DNA from: Eopsaltria australis | Taxonomy: Eukaryota; Chordata; Aves; Passeriformes; Petroicidae | DNA length: 64,000 nucleotides | Assembly: GCA_034509425.1 (NCBI GenBank) | Contig: JAVTVJ010001154.1 | Span: forward strand, 310,001 to 374,000 | Direction of reading: 5' to 3' | Part shown: piece by piece, positions 13,025 through 24,400 of the stretch | Numbering within the stretch: the stretch's first letter is position 1 | How the letters are laid out: each line of letters begins with the position of its first letter | Program-made: the position numbers and the translations under genes | Notes under the pieces: model-generated | Seen by the model: only the letters and a program-made list of their open reading frames with translations | The model's database searches: none | What the model was told of the DNA's origin: nothing

Positions 13025-13973
13025 TCAGAAATAATTGCTGATAATCAGAATCTCTTCATCCATTGATTGCCCGTTCAATGGCACATTCAAGAGGCGCTCG
13101 GCCCTCACAAAATTTGGGTTGCTAATAGAAAATTGTTCTGCTCTTCCTTTTAACACCCCCAAGAAGAGGTTCTGGCTCCAAAACAAGAGGTCATGATGTA
13201 AGAAATACGGTGTGTTAAACAGAAAATAGATGGAAGGAATGAGTACAGTTAGAAGCGAGCACACATTTGATTTGGCAAATAAATAAAAGTTCCAAAGACC
13301 TCACCCTGCGTGTATGAGCCCTGTGCAACAGCAGGAAGGCCTGGGCACGCCATGTCCTCACTGAACTACACAACATTCACACGTTTTATCTGCTCTAGAA
13401 GCACACTTTGAACTGTCCAGCACCTGTCCTGGATAAAATCCAAAATAACCCCACCTAACTCCAGGTTTTTTGTGACTTTGAAACTTCATACATTCAAGAT
13501 CCTCACACAGTAACTTGACAGTCACACTTAAAAACACTAAAATTGTTATAGATTAAAATGCAGCAAAAAACAGCAGAGTTCCTTCAATGTTTGGATCACG
13601 CTTGGGAGCCCAGGAAAGTGCCTCCAGCTACATAAATGCAGAAATGCCTGCCCATAATCATGTAAACATGAATTTAACAAGGCTGACGCAGGGATTTGGC
13701 AATTGGCTGTGTTTATATCAGCACATCTTCAACACCGCTCATCAACCTTTACTGCTACGGCAGAGATTAAAGAGGCAGGGGAACAAAAACCAACCAGACT
13801 AACTAAAAATCTTGGCTTTAGAAAAAAAATATCTATTATGTTATTTGTGTGAGTAATAGAATCTAGAAGCTCAATGAACTGAAGTCACCTGTCTGGCAGG
13901 GTCAGAGGCCTGCAGGAACAGGCCAAAGGGGCCATGGTGTTTGAGTGCTCTCACACACAAAGGAGGAAAATCC
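13025..13973 (-). other. Candidate last three exons of a minus-strand gene
   Basis: Three open segments can be joined in phase on the minus strand. The first is 13973-13889 (28 codons, includes CVRALKHHGPFGLFLQ, acceptor CAG/G, donor ACAG/GTGACT). The second is 13365-13305 (20 codons, donor CAGG/GTGAGG). The third runs from 13146 to a TGA at 13025-13027 (includes FVRAERLLNVPLNGQ). Upstream, an open frame ending at a CCCCA/GTGAGA donor at 14960 has the phase needed to join the first. The acceptors of the second and third are mediocre, I recognise no protein family, and comparable pseudo-exons occur on the plus strand. Intronic noise is at least as likely. Confidence 0.15.
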
Positions 13974-14176
13974 CTGCTGTCACAAGGGACATGGAACCGA
14001 GCAGGGCTTGTCAACCCGTCAAAGGCCCTTCCTTTCACAGCAGTGCTTTGAGTACCTGCACACCAAGGATGGCCCTGAACCTCCCCCAGCAGCGGCAGCA
14101 GCAGCAGCTCCATGTCCTGGCCCCTCAGGGGCTGATCCCGGCCTGGATGGAGAGGGGCAACAGCAGGGCCCACACT

Positions 14177-14575
14177 GAGGGCTGAGAGGGTCTGCAGAAC
14201 ATGGCTTGGGGGTCACTGCTCCTCCCAGACACACACCACACACATCACACAGGTGTGAGGGCTGAGAGGGTCTGCAGAACATGGCTTGGGGGTCACTGCT
14301 CCTCCCAGACACACACCACACACATCACACAGGTGTGAGGGCTGAGAGGGTCTGCAGAACATGGCTTGGGAGTCACTGCTCCTCCCAGACACGCACCATA
14401 CACATCACACACATCACAGAGGTGTGAGGGCTGAGAGGCTCTGCAAAACATGGCTTGGGAGTCACTGTTCCCCCCAGACACACAAAACACGCACGGGAGG
14501 GCTGAGAGGGTCTGCAGAACATGGCTTGGGGGTCACTGCCCCTCCCAGACACACACCACACACCATCATCCCCAT
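14177..14575. repeat. Minisatellite, ~80 bp unit, 5 copies
   Basis: GCTGAGAGG recurs at 14181, 14261, 14341, 14430 and 14501, so periods are 80, 80, 89 and 71 bp. Each unit holds TCTGCAGAACATGGCTTGGG, then GTCACTGCTCCTCCCAGAC, then a CA-rich tail that changes length through ACAC/CATCACA slippage. The GGGGGTCACTGCT stretch is shared with the array at 4929-5325. Confidence 0.95.
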
Positions 14576-17065
14576 GTGTTTAATGTGTTCATACATTTTA
14601 ACAAGATGCAGATGGCAGGGAAATGATGACAAGCAAGCTGCCCTAACAAATGCTGCACGTATTTTCCCCAGTCTTACCATTGATACTACACTGCACATTT
14701 GCATAACAAAGTGCAAAAACACACAGGCCTCATCCTTGTGTCACTAGGAGGGGGAACACGGAAGGAAAGTCACTGAATTTGGATGGTCTGGCCCTTGCTA
14801 GTTAAGCAATACCACAGATAAGAGCCATGCTAACCAAATAATTTATCTGCTCTCTCCTACGTCACACCAGCAACAAGTCTTCCTTTCAGTGTGGCTTGCT
14901 AAAATTAAAACAGAATAAAAAAGAAAATGTTAATATTATCATGCAGATCACATTCTCACTGGGGCAACAAGTCAAACAAGAATTTAAGCAGCTGATTTAA
15001 AGGTAACAAATATGTAACTACTGCGAGCTCCAAGGTTTGCCATCCTTCAGGGCTGGAGTAGAGCTGCATGGCTGAAGTCCTCTGCACTGCCTTGTGCCCC
15101 ATGTGTCTGACAGAGAACTCTGCTCGCCCAAGGCTGGGCCTTGGCATCCCACTGGGAATGAGCCCCTGAGCTACTCCAGACCTGCAGCTCGGTGCATCAA
15201 TGTTCACAAGATCTCCCCACAAAGCCACAGCTGCTTTACTCATTTTCTGCCCTGGCCCATGCCCCATCACTGCAATCCAGAGCCCCCAGCATCTGCAGCT
15301 GAGCACTGGGGAGAAGGAGGAGGGAGGTGCTGATTTTATTTTTCTCCTTCTCCATGGACCAAAGCTGTAGTGGCTGGTTTTGTTAAGGACAGCTTTTAGG
15401 ACAGAGCCTGTTCAGAGAGCTTAACAGAGCAGAAGCACTTGAAGCAGTCTCCAGTCTTGGCAGGGAAAGTGCTGCCAGAGGAAAGCTTTCTCCTTTTGTA
15501 ACAGCACAGAGCAATGCCAGCATTTCTATCATGCAGGCAGAAGTACAAAGCAATGCCAGCACTTACAGCGTGCAGGCAGCACCGTGCACAGGTCCTGCTT
15601 TTTTGGGGGTACAGATCTGCCAGATACCTGCAAAATCTGAGAAAAAAGGGCTGAGGGAAAAGGGAGCTCAGCTCTGCACTGGTAGCTTCTGGTCTTTGCC
15701 CCTGAGCGAAGGACAAAGTCAAAAAAATTAGTTTAAAGAAAGAAAACTAATGTCACATTAAATATAACCACTGAATTTAGGAAGGGGAGGAAGTACTTAT
15801 CTGTAAAAATACTCGTGGCGAGTTGATTCATTTGTTTTGGGGTTTTTTCAATCAGTCATAATCTACAAAGAAATGTTGTGGCCAGTAAACCTTTTCAATC
15901 AGAAGCAGGATCACAAAACCTCTGCAAGTCATCATTTGAGGGACACTGAAATCACAGTAAGTCAGCTCTACTCCAACAGCTTCACTGGATGCTGTTTTTG
16001 TAGCCACTATCTCATGCCAGCATCACCCCCAGACAAAGACACCCAAAGCAAAGAACAATGAAATCCTTCCACACCCCACACTCTCCCCTTTTGGAGGATG
16101 TAACAAGTATCTGGCGAATTGTACAGATTCAGAAAGTTTCTGTGCAAGAAACAGTGTCCCAAAATTCCACATCAAAGCCGTAGCAGAGCCATCTGAAATA
16201 GTATCACAGACTTCAATGAGATTATTCCAGTTTCAGGCCAATAACCTACCTTGGTCATGTTTGCACACAGCTAGGAGATAGGATTGAAGAATCTTTGGTG
16301 AATTAATCCCAGTAAGACCCAAAGTCTATAAATAAATTAACTTTTCAATGTGTATTATTTCAGCTTCTGATCCTACTTCTGGGTTTATTCTCTGGTCATC
16401 TTGTGCTGTTTCCAATAGAAAAATCATTATGAAAAATAAAGGTTCTAATGATCAGTTTTAAAGGCAGTGGTTTCAAACTCCCCCCACAACAGCCTCAGCA
16501 TTAACATTAACCAAAATGTGTAACTGGGTTTCTTTCTGAACCAAACAAGATTAAAATGCAAGTTCTTTTTACACAAGAGATGATGAGTGATGGCACATGG
16601 CCATACAGAGTTCAGCTCCAAGGAGCATCACAAGAGCTCACGGTGTCATTTACAGCAGAACACTTTGCCAGCACAGAGACCAGGACACAGGAAAATATCC
16701 CACAATGAGCCTTGCAAGACTGAGTGTGCAGTGCACAGCCACAGCCACCTTTGCTGCTCCACAGCAAGTTAAAAATCTGCTAAGGGTCACAGGTTGGGGC
16801 TTTTTGTGCTTGGTTTCTTTTTGTTTTTCTGTTGCCTTAAACTTTTAGATGGCACAGACAGTGAACTTCATTTATCTGTCTGTGTTTATATTCACTTATC
16901 CTTGTCTGTTTCTGGTATCGATCACAGTGTATTTACTTCTTTCTTTCTTACTTTTTACATCAATATTTTCAGTTATTTCTTTTTTATTTCAGTTTTAGCA
17001 TCCTTTTATATAATGGCCAAAATTTATCAATACAAATTTCTCCTTCCCAAGGAATGGTGCACAAT
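14576..17065. other. Unique sequence, no gene seen
   Basis: Contains a two-copy 39-bp duplication (15505-15579). The minus-strand frame at 14956-15306 (116 residues) ends at a usable donor and is discussed with the 13-kb candidates. A plus-strand 54-nt open segment with excellent splice sites (15909-15962) serves as a control for how common pseudo-exons are here. Confidence 0.5.
15505..15579. repeat. Two-copy 39-bp tandem duplication
   Basis: CAATGCCAGCA followed by an ATGCAGGCAG-like end appears at 15505-15540 and, with several substitutions, at 15544-15579. Confidence 0.75.
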
Positions 17066-17146
17066 CAGAGGCTAAAGCATGTTCAGGGCTCCCCTGAAAA
17101 CCAAAATGGACGGGCAATAGTTACGAGTACACCTTCAAGCTTTTAG
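17066..17146 (+). repeat. Left arm of a fold-back inverted repeat
   Basis: This ~80-bp segment matches the reverse complement of 17854-17936. Shared blocks in order are CTAAAGCAT, TTCAGGGCT, CCTGAAA and GAGTACACCTTCAAGCTTTT. An 11-14-nt indel (around GGACGGGCAATAG) separates the halves and substitutions are scattered. It pairs with the right arm across ~700 bp. No target-site duplication is visible. Confidence 0.85.
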
Positions 17147-17758
17147 AACACCTTTCAGAAATCTTCATCTGAGTCAGGGGCCACATGCAGACAGAGCAGA
17201 CCTTTCTCCAGGTCCTTCCCTCAGAACATTTCTCAGAGGGCAGGATTAGAACCAGAACCGTGGTTCTACAACACCAAGCTCACAGTGCAGCTCCTACACA
17301 CACAGCAGTCTCCTGGCAATGCTGAATGAACAACGCATTTATGAATAAAAAAGCCTCTAAATTATGAAAATTAGGAGTGTACAGTACACAATTCTCAAGG
17401 TTTTAAAGAAATCCCTTGAGCCATGACTTATGATTGTGAATTTTTGAATGCTCCAAGCCATTCCAGTGCAGAGCCAAAGCTTTACGGAATCACGAGCGTT
17501 CATGGGGTCACTTCTGCCTCAGCAGGGAACTGCAGATACAAGTGAAAGGCAGAGCCCAGCTCTCAGAGAGCTTCCAGCAGCTGGCAGAGCCAGCATAGAC
17601 CCAAACCCAGCAGAACAAGGCGAGATCTCTAAGCTCAGCAGACATGAGCACAAACTGACCACACCAAATGGCTTGACCTGACGTGGCCATCTGACCACAG
17701 AACACCATTGGCAGCCCAACCCCAGCACTGAAACATGACTGTAACTCTTAATGTGGCC

Positions 17759-17799
17759 TCAGATTTCACCTATTTCTGTTATCAAATGGTGAAATCTGA
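17759..17799. repeat. 12-bp-stem hairpin inside the fold-back
   Basis: TCAGATTTCACC (17759-17770) and GGTGAAATCTGA (17788-17799) are perfect reverse complements around a 17-nt loop. It lies in the spacer between the two long inverted arms. Confidence 0.8.
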
Positions 17800-17853
17800 A
17801 CAAGAGACAAAAAAAATCTGCAAAGAAAGCAAACTTTCCTGCTTAAAAAAAAA

Positions 17854-17936
17854 GTACACCTTAAAAGCTTGAAGGTGTACTCATAATTTTGATTTCAGGA
17901 GAGCCCTGAATATGCTTTAGACCTCAGCTGAGGACA
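17854..17936 (-). repeat. Right arm of a fold-back inverted repeat
   Basis: Reverse-complement partner of 17066-17146. This arm contains its own nested hairpin: GTACACCTT (17854-17862) and AAGGTGTAC (17872-17880) flank a 9-nt loop. Just outside is the perfect 12-bp palindrome CCTCAGCTGAGG (17932-17943). The arms are ~78 bp and the whole structure ~870 bp. Confidence 0.85.
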
Positions 17937-18016
17937 GCCCCAGGTGGCCATCACAACCCACACAGGTGCCCAACTGCCTGCCTTTGGTTTGTTTTTAAAA
18001 CAATTAAATCACTCAC

Positions 18017-18150
18017 AGGTGCTCTCAAAGCCTGAGACCGCACATCTCCAAATTCCAAAGCAGCATGAAAAATGTATGAATTGTCTTTCAGTGGCATGAT
18101 ACAAATACTTTGGCTGAAGAGTGACTGGAGCTTAAATTTTGGAATTCCCA
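18017..18150 (-). other. Candidate 134-nt internal exon, unidentified gene
   Basis: On the minus strand a pyrimidine-rich acceptor (TTTGCTTTGTCAG) precedes 134 open bases that end at a strong donor (CCT/GTGAGT). The open frame starts with two bases of a split codon and gives 44 codons, including GIPKFKLQSLFSQ near the start and FHAALEFGDVRSQ near the end. It is among the longest segments here with good sites at both ends. I do not recognise the protein. Its entry phase fits the exit phase of the candidate at 30537-30660, but other possible exons between them do not fit. Chance open intronic sequence is a real alternative. Confidence 0.25.
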
Positions 18151-21100
18151 CTGACAAAGCAAACATCAAGGACTGATCCATTCCTCACAACCTCTTTGCT
18201 TGCCCCACATGCTCCACGTTCAAGTCTCAGCTGACGTTTAACCTCTAAAGAAATACCCTCCACAGCAGCACTTTAATGCATAGTAAGAAAATCATTAAAT
18301 TAAAATGAAGCCATTGTAATTCATTACTAATTGTTTTCTTCATAAAGTGAACTTCTCCTCTTTGCACAGAGGAAAGGCTCTTCCTCCTCTTCTCTCTCCC
18401 AGTTTAGACTCCTGTTTTTCCAAACATGACTTGCAGGTGAATCCACTCTAATCCCTGAAGAAGCTGAATGTTCTTTTCCTATTACCAATGAATTATAAAA
18501 AGGCAGGTACTAGTAGGCTTTGGGAGTGTTTGGCTGCCCTGGGCTGGACATAGTAGTAAGCTTTGTCTTTTTAAGACAGTTTAAAATAAGTAAATTGGGA
18601 GTGTAAATCCATGTTTATTATTGTCTCTCTGTACAGCCATCCTATTTCAGTACAAGCACATTGTCCTTATTCTTCTGTTTGAAGACAGCACAAACAGCTT
18701 TGCAGCTGTTTGTAGTTCCTGCCATTCTCCTCAGAAATCTGCAGATTTTTTCACTTCCCTATAATTTAAATATCACTCTCTACACCTCTTACAACAATGA
18801 AAATGGAACTCTAAGCACCATGGCGAAGTGCGCACTCAGTAGTCCTCAAATACTCCTTTAAAATTATTTTATTCAGACAGCATATTTTTTGCAGCTTTTA
18901 TTTGTAGCCATAATTCTGTTCAAGTAGTATCATCTCCTTGATTTGCCTGCAGGTGTTAACAGATGAGGTTTTTAAAAATTAGGAGTACAATGCCAGTCAG
19001 CTTCACAAGACCTAAGCCTTAATTCTATGCAAATGGTGTTTATAAATTATTCTTTCAACAGACTGCTTTATGTTAAGCAGTTGGAAAAACTAACTCTATT
19101 ACTGTTTGCTGTAACAGTGGCATGGATTTGCTTTTTCTGAGATGCAGAAGATTCAAAGCACAGAAACTTGTCCACTCGTATGTTTTTTTACCAACATGAA
19201 AGAGCAGTGTCATGTCACTAGTGAGGAAAATACCTATTAAGCTGTCAGTTATGATATAATTTGCCTTAATAATGTGTAGCAACTGCAAGCTCAAAAAGTG
19301 ACAGATCAGGCACAGACATGTCACAGAGGTGAAACACAGAATGGCAATTAGCATGGAATGAAAGAGCACGGAGATGCAAATGAGAAGAGGGATGAAATCT
19401 CATCTGTGGACAGAGATTTTGTGCTTGTGTTTGTGTGACAGACAGAACCCACTGAGATCAGGGACTTTCTGTGACCACTGCTTTGCCAGCAGCACAGAAC
19501 CTGCCTGCTCCTATTCTGCTATGGACAAGGACCCGCCTTTGGGCTCCCCACGCCATTTCCTGCTGAAGATGGGCTTATTCTCACTCCCTCTGAGGCAGGG
19601 GAACACAGAGGAACCAGAACCAGATTTGTTCCTAGACAAGTCCAGACACATTCCCCCTGAAGAAGAAAATGTTTGTAGGTAGCACCACACCACTGAGGAC
19701 TCAGGTGCAATCCTTTCTGGCTGCCAGTGCAAGTCCTTTCTTTCCTGGTTTTCAGGTGGAGGAATTGAACTGTTTTCCATATGCAAAGTGACAGTCACAT
19801 GAAAGTACTGGCAGGAAGAGTCTGCTTTCAAAACTAACAGGATTATGCAACCCACAAGTGAACAAATACTGTTATCTCTATTAGTCTCATGATATTGAAG
19901 TTTCTGAAATGTGTGAATGACAAAAGCAGGAACTCACACTTGCAGGAACTTTTTAATTGACATTAAGGGGCCAGGATAACAGTCTGTCAGTGTTAGGTCT
20001 TATCAGCCTCTAAGCTACATCTTTCTTTAGGAAATGTAACTGAAGTAGAATAAAATGCTGGACTGACAAAAAGATCTGACATCCCTTTTATAACAGAGGG
20101 GGTTTTTTATGTAACAGAAACAATTCAGCCAGAAGAAAAGATGACCATAGCATGTACTAAATACTGGAACTAATGTAACAAATGTAACAGTCCCAATTAT
20201 TCCAAATTATTAAAAGCAGTGACAGTTTAATTATTTAGAGGTGTTTTTTAGCTTAAAACTAATACTTTGGTATTTAGATCCATGCCATGTGGAGTAATAG
20301 AGAGACGACAGGACAAGTCCCATCTCTGGTACACACTCCCAACTGAACTGACAAAACAGCAATAGTTAGAAGCAAAATAAAGAAAATATTGGAACTTTAC
20401 TTAGATTTCAACCAATATGGATTAGACACAATTAACAAAAGGGATGTATGTTTAAACAGTGCTGGCCTAAGAGGGCAGAAATCACTCAGCAGTGAAAGTT
20501 CCAGTCTGAAGTCTTTAGGATGAGTTAATTGACTCAGTGATATACACCTGTATATTTTCAGCATATTGAGACAGGGGAATCTGCTGGATCAGCATCTGCA
20601 TGGATTATCTGCCATGTCAAGTGCCAAAGTGCCAAATGCAGAAGAGAAGCCTGTCAGAAGCAGCTCTCCCTGCATCAAGAGTAGATCCAGAGGTGTCATT
20701 TGCAATGAGTGCTTCAGACTGGCTGCCCTTTGTGCTAGATTGTGTCCTGGTTTGCTCCTATCCAAAACTCTGCACAGGTACACTGGGATAACCTCCCAAA
20801 TGGAGAAGGGGTGCACACAAATCCAGAGGGACTGAGTTTGTGTTTAAGCTGGAAGCAGGATACTGTAAAAATCAAAGTAATTCAGTAATTCTTCTTTAAC
20901 TGCTAAGTTACGTAGGGTCACAGCACACACCTGCAGCTGGCCAGACAGCAAATAAAAACAAACAAAGTAGCCAGAAATTAATACTTACAGTATAATCCAT
21001 GCATTGGTTACTTCAGTCCTCTCCTATGCATGAGAATAACTGCTCTGACCTCAAGGTATTAGATGTGATTTTAATGATGTACCAATATAAAAAATGATCA

Positions 21101-21480
21101 CAGCCACATTAAAATCCATTTCCATGCACTATTATCTAAGTAGGTTTACAGAGAAGACTTAACTTTAAGAAGGAAGTTATTTTCTCTTCACTAACAAGCT
21201 ACCCCTCTCCCAGCAGTCACCTTTAGAAATGAATTCAATTATTCATTCAATTATTCAGTTAGTCACAGTCACACTTTGCTGTTTTTCCTCAAGCAGAGGG
21301 GTGTTAACTTTGACTAAACCTACCCCACATTCACACATTATTTTCCACAGGGACAGAACTGGGTACATATGGCACTCACTGCTTGCTTACCCCTACAGGG
21401 AACCATCACTGCATCATGCTGGGAGGTCACACTGTAATAGGATCATTTAAATTTCTTCAGGACCAAAATAATTCTTCATT

Positions 21481-21495
21481 AAAAAAAAAAAAAAA
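21481..21495. repeat. Poly-A run, 15 bases
   Basis: An uninterrupted A15. No transposon body could be recognised next to it. Confidence 0.95.
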
Positions 21496-24400
21496 TAGAG
21501 AAGACTGAGAGAAGAAGTGTTGTTTTTTACCCACAGGATTTTGGAATCATGCAGAGAGCACAATTTTATGCATGGAATTTGTGAAACACAGACTAGATAG
21601 TTTAAGAAAAATGGATACTAAACAAGGTTGGGCAGAAGAAAGTCCAAAACCTGTCCAGCACTGCCACAGTAGCCCCACAGCAAAACGAGGCACTACAGGA
21701 ATGAAATGCAGAATCAGGAAGCACTTGTTCACAACAAAAACTTCCTTAAGCTTTCCTACTGATAAAAACACAGTAGAGAATTATTTCTTGAGAGTGTCTG
21801 TTGTGCCCTTTCCCCCACCCTGAGGCCCCACATATATTCAGTCTGTGTACTGTAACAGATTGCTGCAGGCTGAAGTGTTGAACCCCCCTGACTGCAGGCT
21901 CTGTGCCCCAGGGTCACCCTCCCAACAGCCCAGCCTGGAGCACAGAAACCTCCACTTCCTGCAGCCCTGCTTCAGACCCTGGGGACAGCTGCTGACATGA
22001 TTCCCTTCTTCCTTCAAAGACAAAAAATGAAAATACAGATCTACCTCAGAGTTACAAATAAGCTCCAGAACAGAGAACCAAAAGAAGTTATAGCAATTCC
22101 TAATTTCAACATAGACCCCATGCGTTAGTCTGAGGTAATAATAAACTTGATCAGTTACAATTTCATAACTAACTTACTGCCAGAGAGGTTTTTACTCAAA
22201 GGAGCCAGAGCTCTGAGTCTGTAGTTGGAGACTCCCACAACACATAAATACCTTGTACATGCACCTACCTACAGGAACTGCCTTTAATGAAAATGCCTTT
22301 GCTTGATCAGGCTGAGAGGAAACACCTCCCTCTCCAATCCCCACTCCTTTTCTGTAAGTGAATAATTTTCTATAAAATACCAACTCTGATGCTTTCCCTT
22401 GCTCAGCCGGGCTGAGATGTAATTTGCCATCCCAGACACCTCTACAGCCCATAAAATTCTGTGCCTGTGTTCATATTGCTGAGACTTAATGCCTACATGC
22501 CAAAGCCACAAACATCCACTGCTGTGGGATTACCTGTATCTAAGAGCAGTCCTTCAAAATAATGGATGCTGTACATCATCTCAGTGAAAAATCCATAAGG
22601 AACTGTCGTTCAGAGAAGCACTTAATCTGAGGGGAGAGAGATTTACTCTCTGGTGTTTGAGGCACTGCTTCCCATGCTTGCCATGGTCACCAGCAAGACT
22701 CCTTTGCATCCTTGTTTGATTGATGCCTGTGTGGGGACGGCAGTGTCAGACAAGGCCCCTCCCTGGAGTGCCAGGGGGACAATCCAGGCAGCACACGACC
22801 CCAGAGCCATTGAAAGATGGTAAAGAAATAATTAAGAGATTAAGGAAATTATTTTAAAATATCTTCTCTTTTATATCACTAGAAAACCAAAGCAGTTCAA
22901 GATTTGTTAAAAAACAAAGCCAGAAAACAAGACCACAGGGCAGATAAGATCAGAGAGCTTCAGCATGAAGGGAGCTCCAGAATAATCAGCTGGGATATGA
23001 ACAAGTCACATGAGGCTCCACATCCCACATATGAGGCCAATATGTTAATCTCTAGTCTATGGGTTTCTCTTGGGGGTTTCTCTCGCAAGTTCTCACTTTC
23101 ATCAGAGACCTGAGGAAATACCCGACAAAAGGCTCATCAAGGCTGCCGTATCTCCCTGTAAAATTTCACAGTCAATAAATCAGGGTTTCTGATAAAGCAT
23201 GCCGTGCTGAAAAAATTTTCACCTTCTCTTCTATCCTGCTAAGGGATAACTTGTTTCTGCAGTAATGGGCTTGCTCTGAAAGGCTGAGCAGTTTTACTAA
23301 AACTTTGTTTTCACCAGTGCTGAAAGGTGCCAAAAAGCTACAAGGTCCTGTGCCTACCACTGGGGTAACACCAAAGCTGCTTAAGGGTCATGAACTGAGA
23401 AACAATGTGTTCTAAATTCTGACTGCTCAAACTCAAAATACACAGGAAATTATTTAAGCACATGACAGATAGAGATAATATGGTTTTCCAGGCCCACAAC
23501 AACATATAAATCAATCTGGGAGCTCCCCCACTGTCACCACCACACTCTGGAAGATGAACCCTACAGTGACTGAGCTCTGGTTTGACATCATCCTCACCTT
23601 TCCTGGAGCCCACAAACCACCACAAAGCCCCAAACCTGTCTGAGTTATTGCTCCCCTGCCTGCACTCTTGATTTATGGCACAACCACAACAGTTAAAAAC
23701 TGACAATGGAAAGAGCTACATGAAAATTGCAAGTGATAGTAAAAACGTTTCCTAGGAAAGGAGGCTGTGTTTGCAAACAGGTAATTTAATTTCCTAGCAC
23801 TGCTCTGTAAACTGAAGTTTGTGAAATTAAAGTGAGATTTGTTTTCATGCTAAAATCCACTGGGAGGCTGATTATGCTGAAACACACTTCACCAAGTGCT
23901 GAAGGAACAAAGAGGAATGCAAAGAATGTTTCAATATATGGAAACTGCATATTAAGTAACTCCTTGATTTTCCTAAATGAATACACTAAAACAAAAAAAA
24001 GTATTTCTTATGGAGCCAAATTAAGATTTACCACAGAGTAATGAGTAACTGCAAGCAAAATTATAGCTCTTTAGCCAGCTCACTTTATGTTAATTTCCTT
24101 GCTAAATACTTTGAGGAGAATTTCTAATACAAGAATTGTGTTGCCCTCCTTCCATAAGGCAGGTGCAGGTGAACTCCTGCTGTGGATCTGCAAAGTCCCA
24201 AATAAATTCTTATCATCATTGCCATAATGATCTGACATTATCTTCACATCCCAGTCACCCATTTGCCCACCAGTTTCATCACACACACACATATATTTAC
24301 ATAAAAACTATCAAAACATTAGACAAACCAGAACAAGAAAGTTCATTTAACTCCAAGACTTTATTCATCACCACACTAAGAAACAAGTTGTTCTTGTAGG

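Larger units (their letters stand above)
11568..14176. other. Unique sequence with conserved-looking block and candidate exons
   Basis: Contains the AT-rich block at 12240-12560 and the minus-strand candidate terminal exons at 13025-13973, both listed separately. Otherwise it has no recognisable gene. Confidence 0.5.

Noticed and set aside
15909..15962. Plus-strand 54-nt open segment between CTTTTCAATCAG and ACA/GTAAGT
   Set aside because: Excellent splice signals but no protein support. Kept as a control showing that pseudo-exons on the opposite strand look as good as the minus-strand candidates.
16253..16273. 21-nt minus-strand microexon (CTCCTAG acceptor, CAAG/GTAGGT donor)
   Set aside because: Too short for any coding evidence; such pairs arise often by chance.
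20989..21023. 35-nt minus-strand segment before an ACT/GTAAGT donor
   Set aside because: The acceptor is weak and its phase does not fit neighbouring candidates.
22172..22315. Two minus-strand segments with strong donors (GCA/GTAAGT near 22172 and TAG/GTAGGT near 22272)
   Set aside because: Each is about 42 nt, mutually incompatible in phase, and without protein recognition.
23355..23427. Minus-strand open segment ending AGTG/GTAGGC with two possible acceptors
   Set aside because: Donor is mediocre and the phase conflicts with adjacent candidates.
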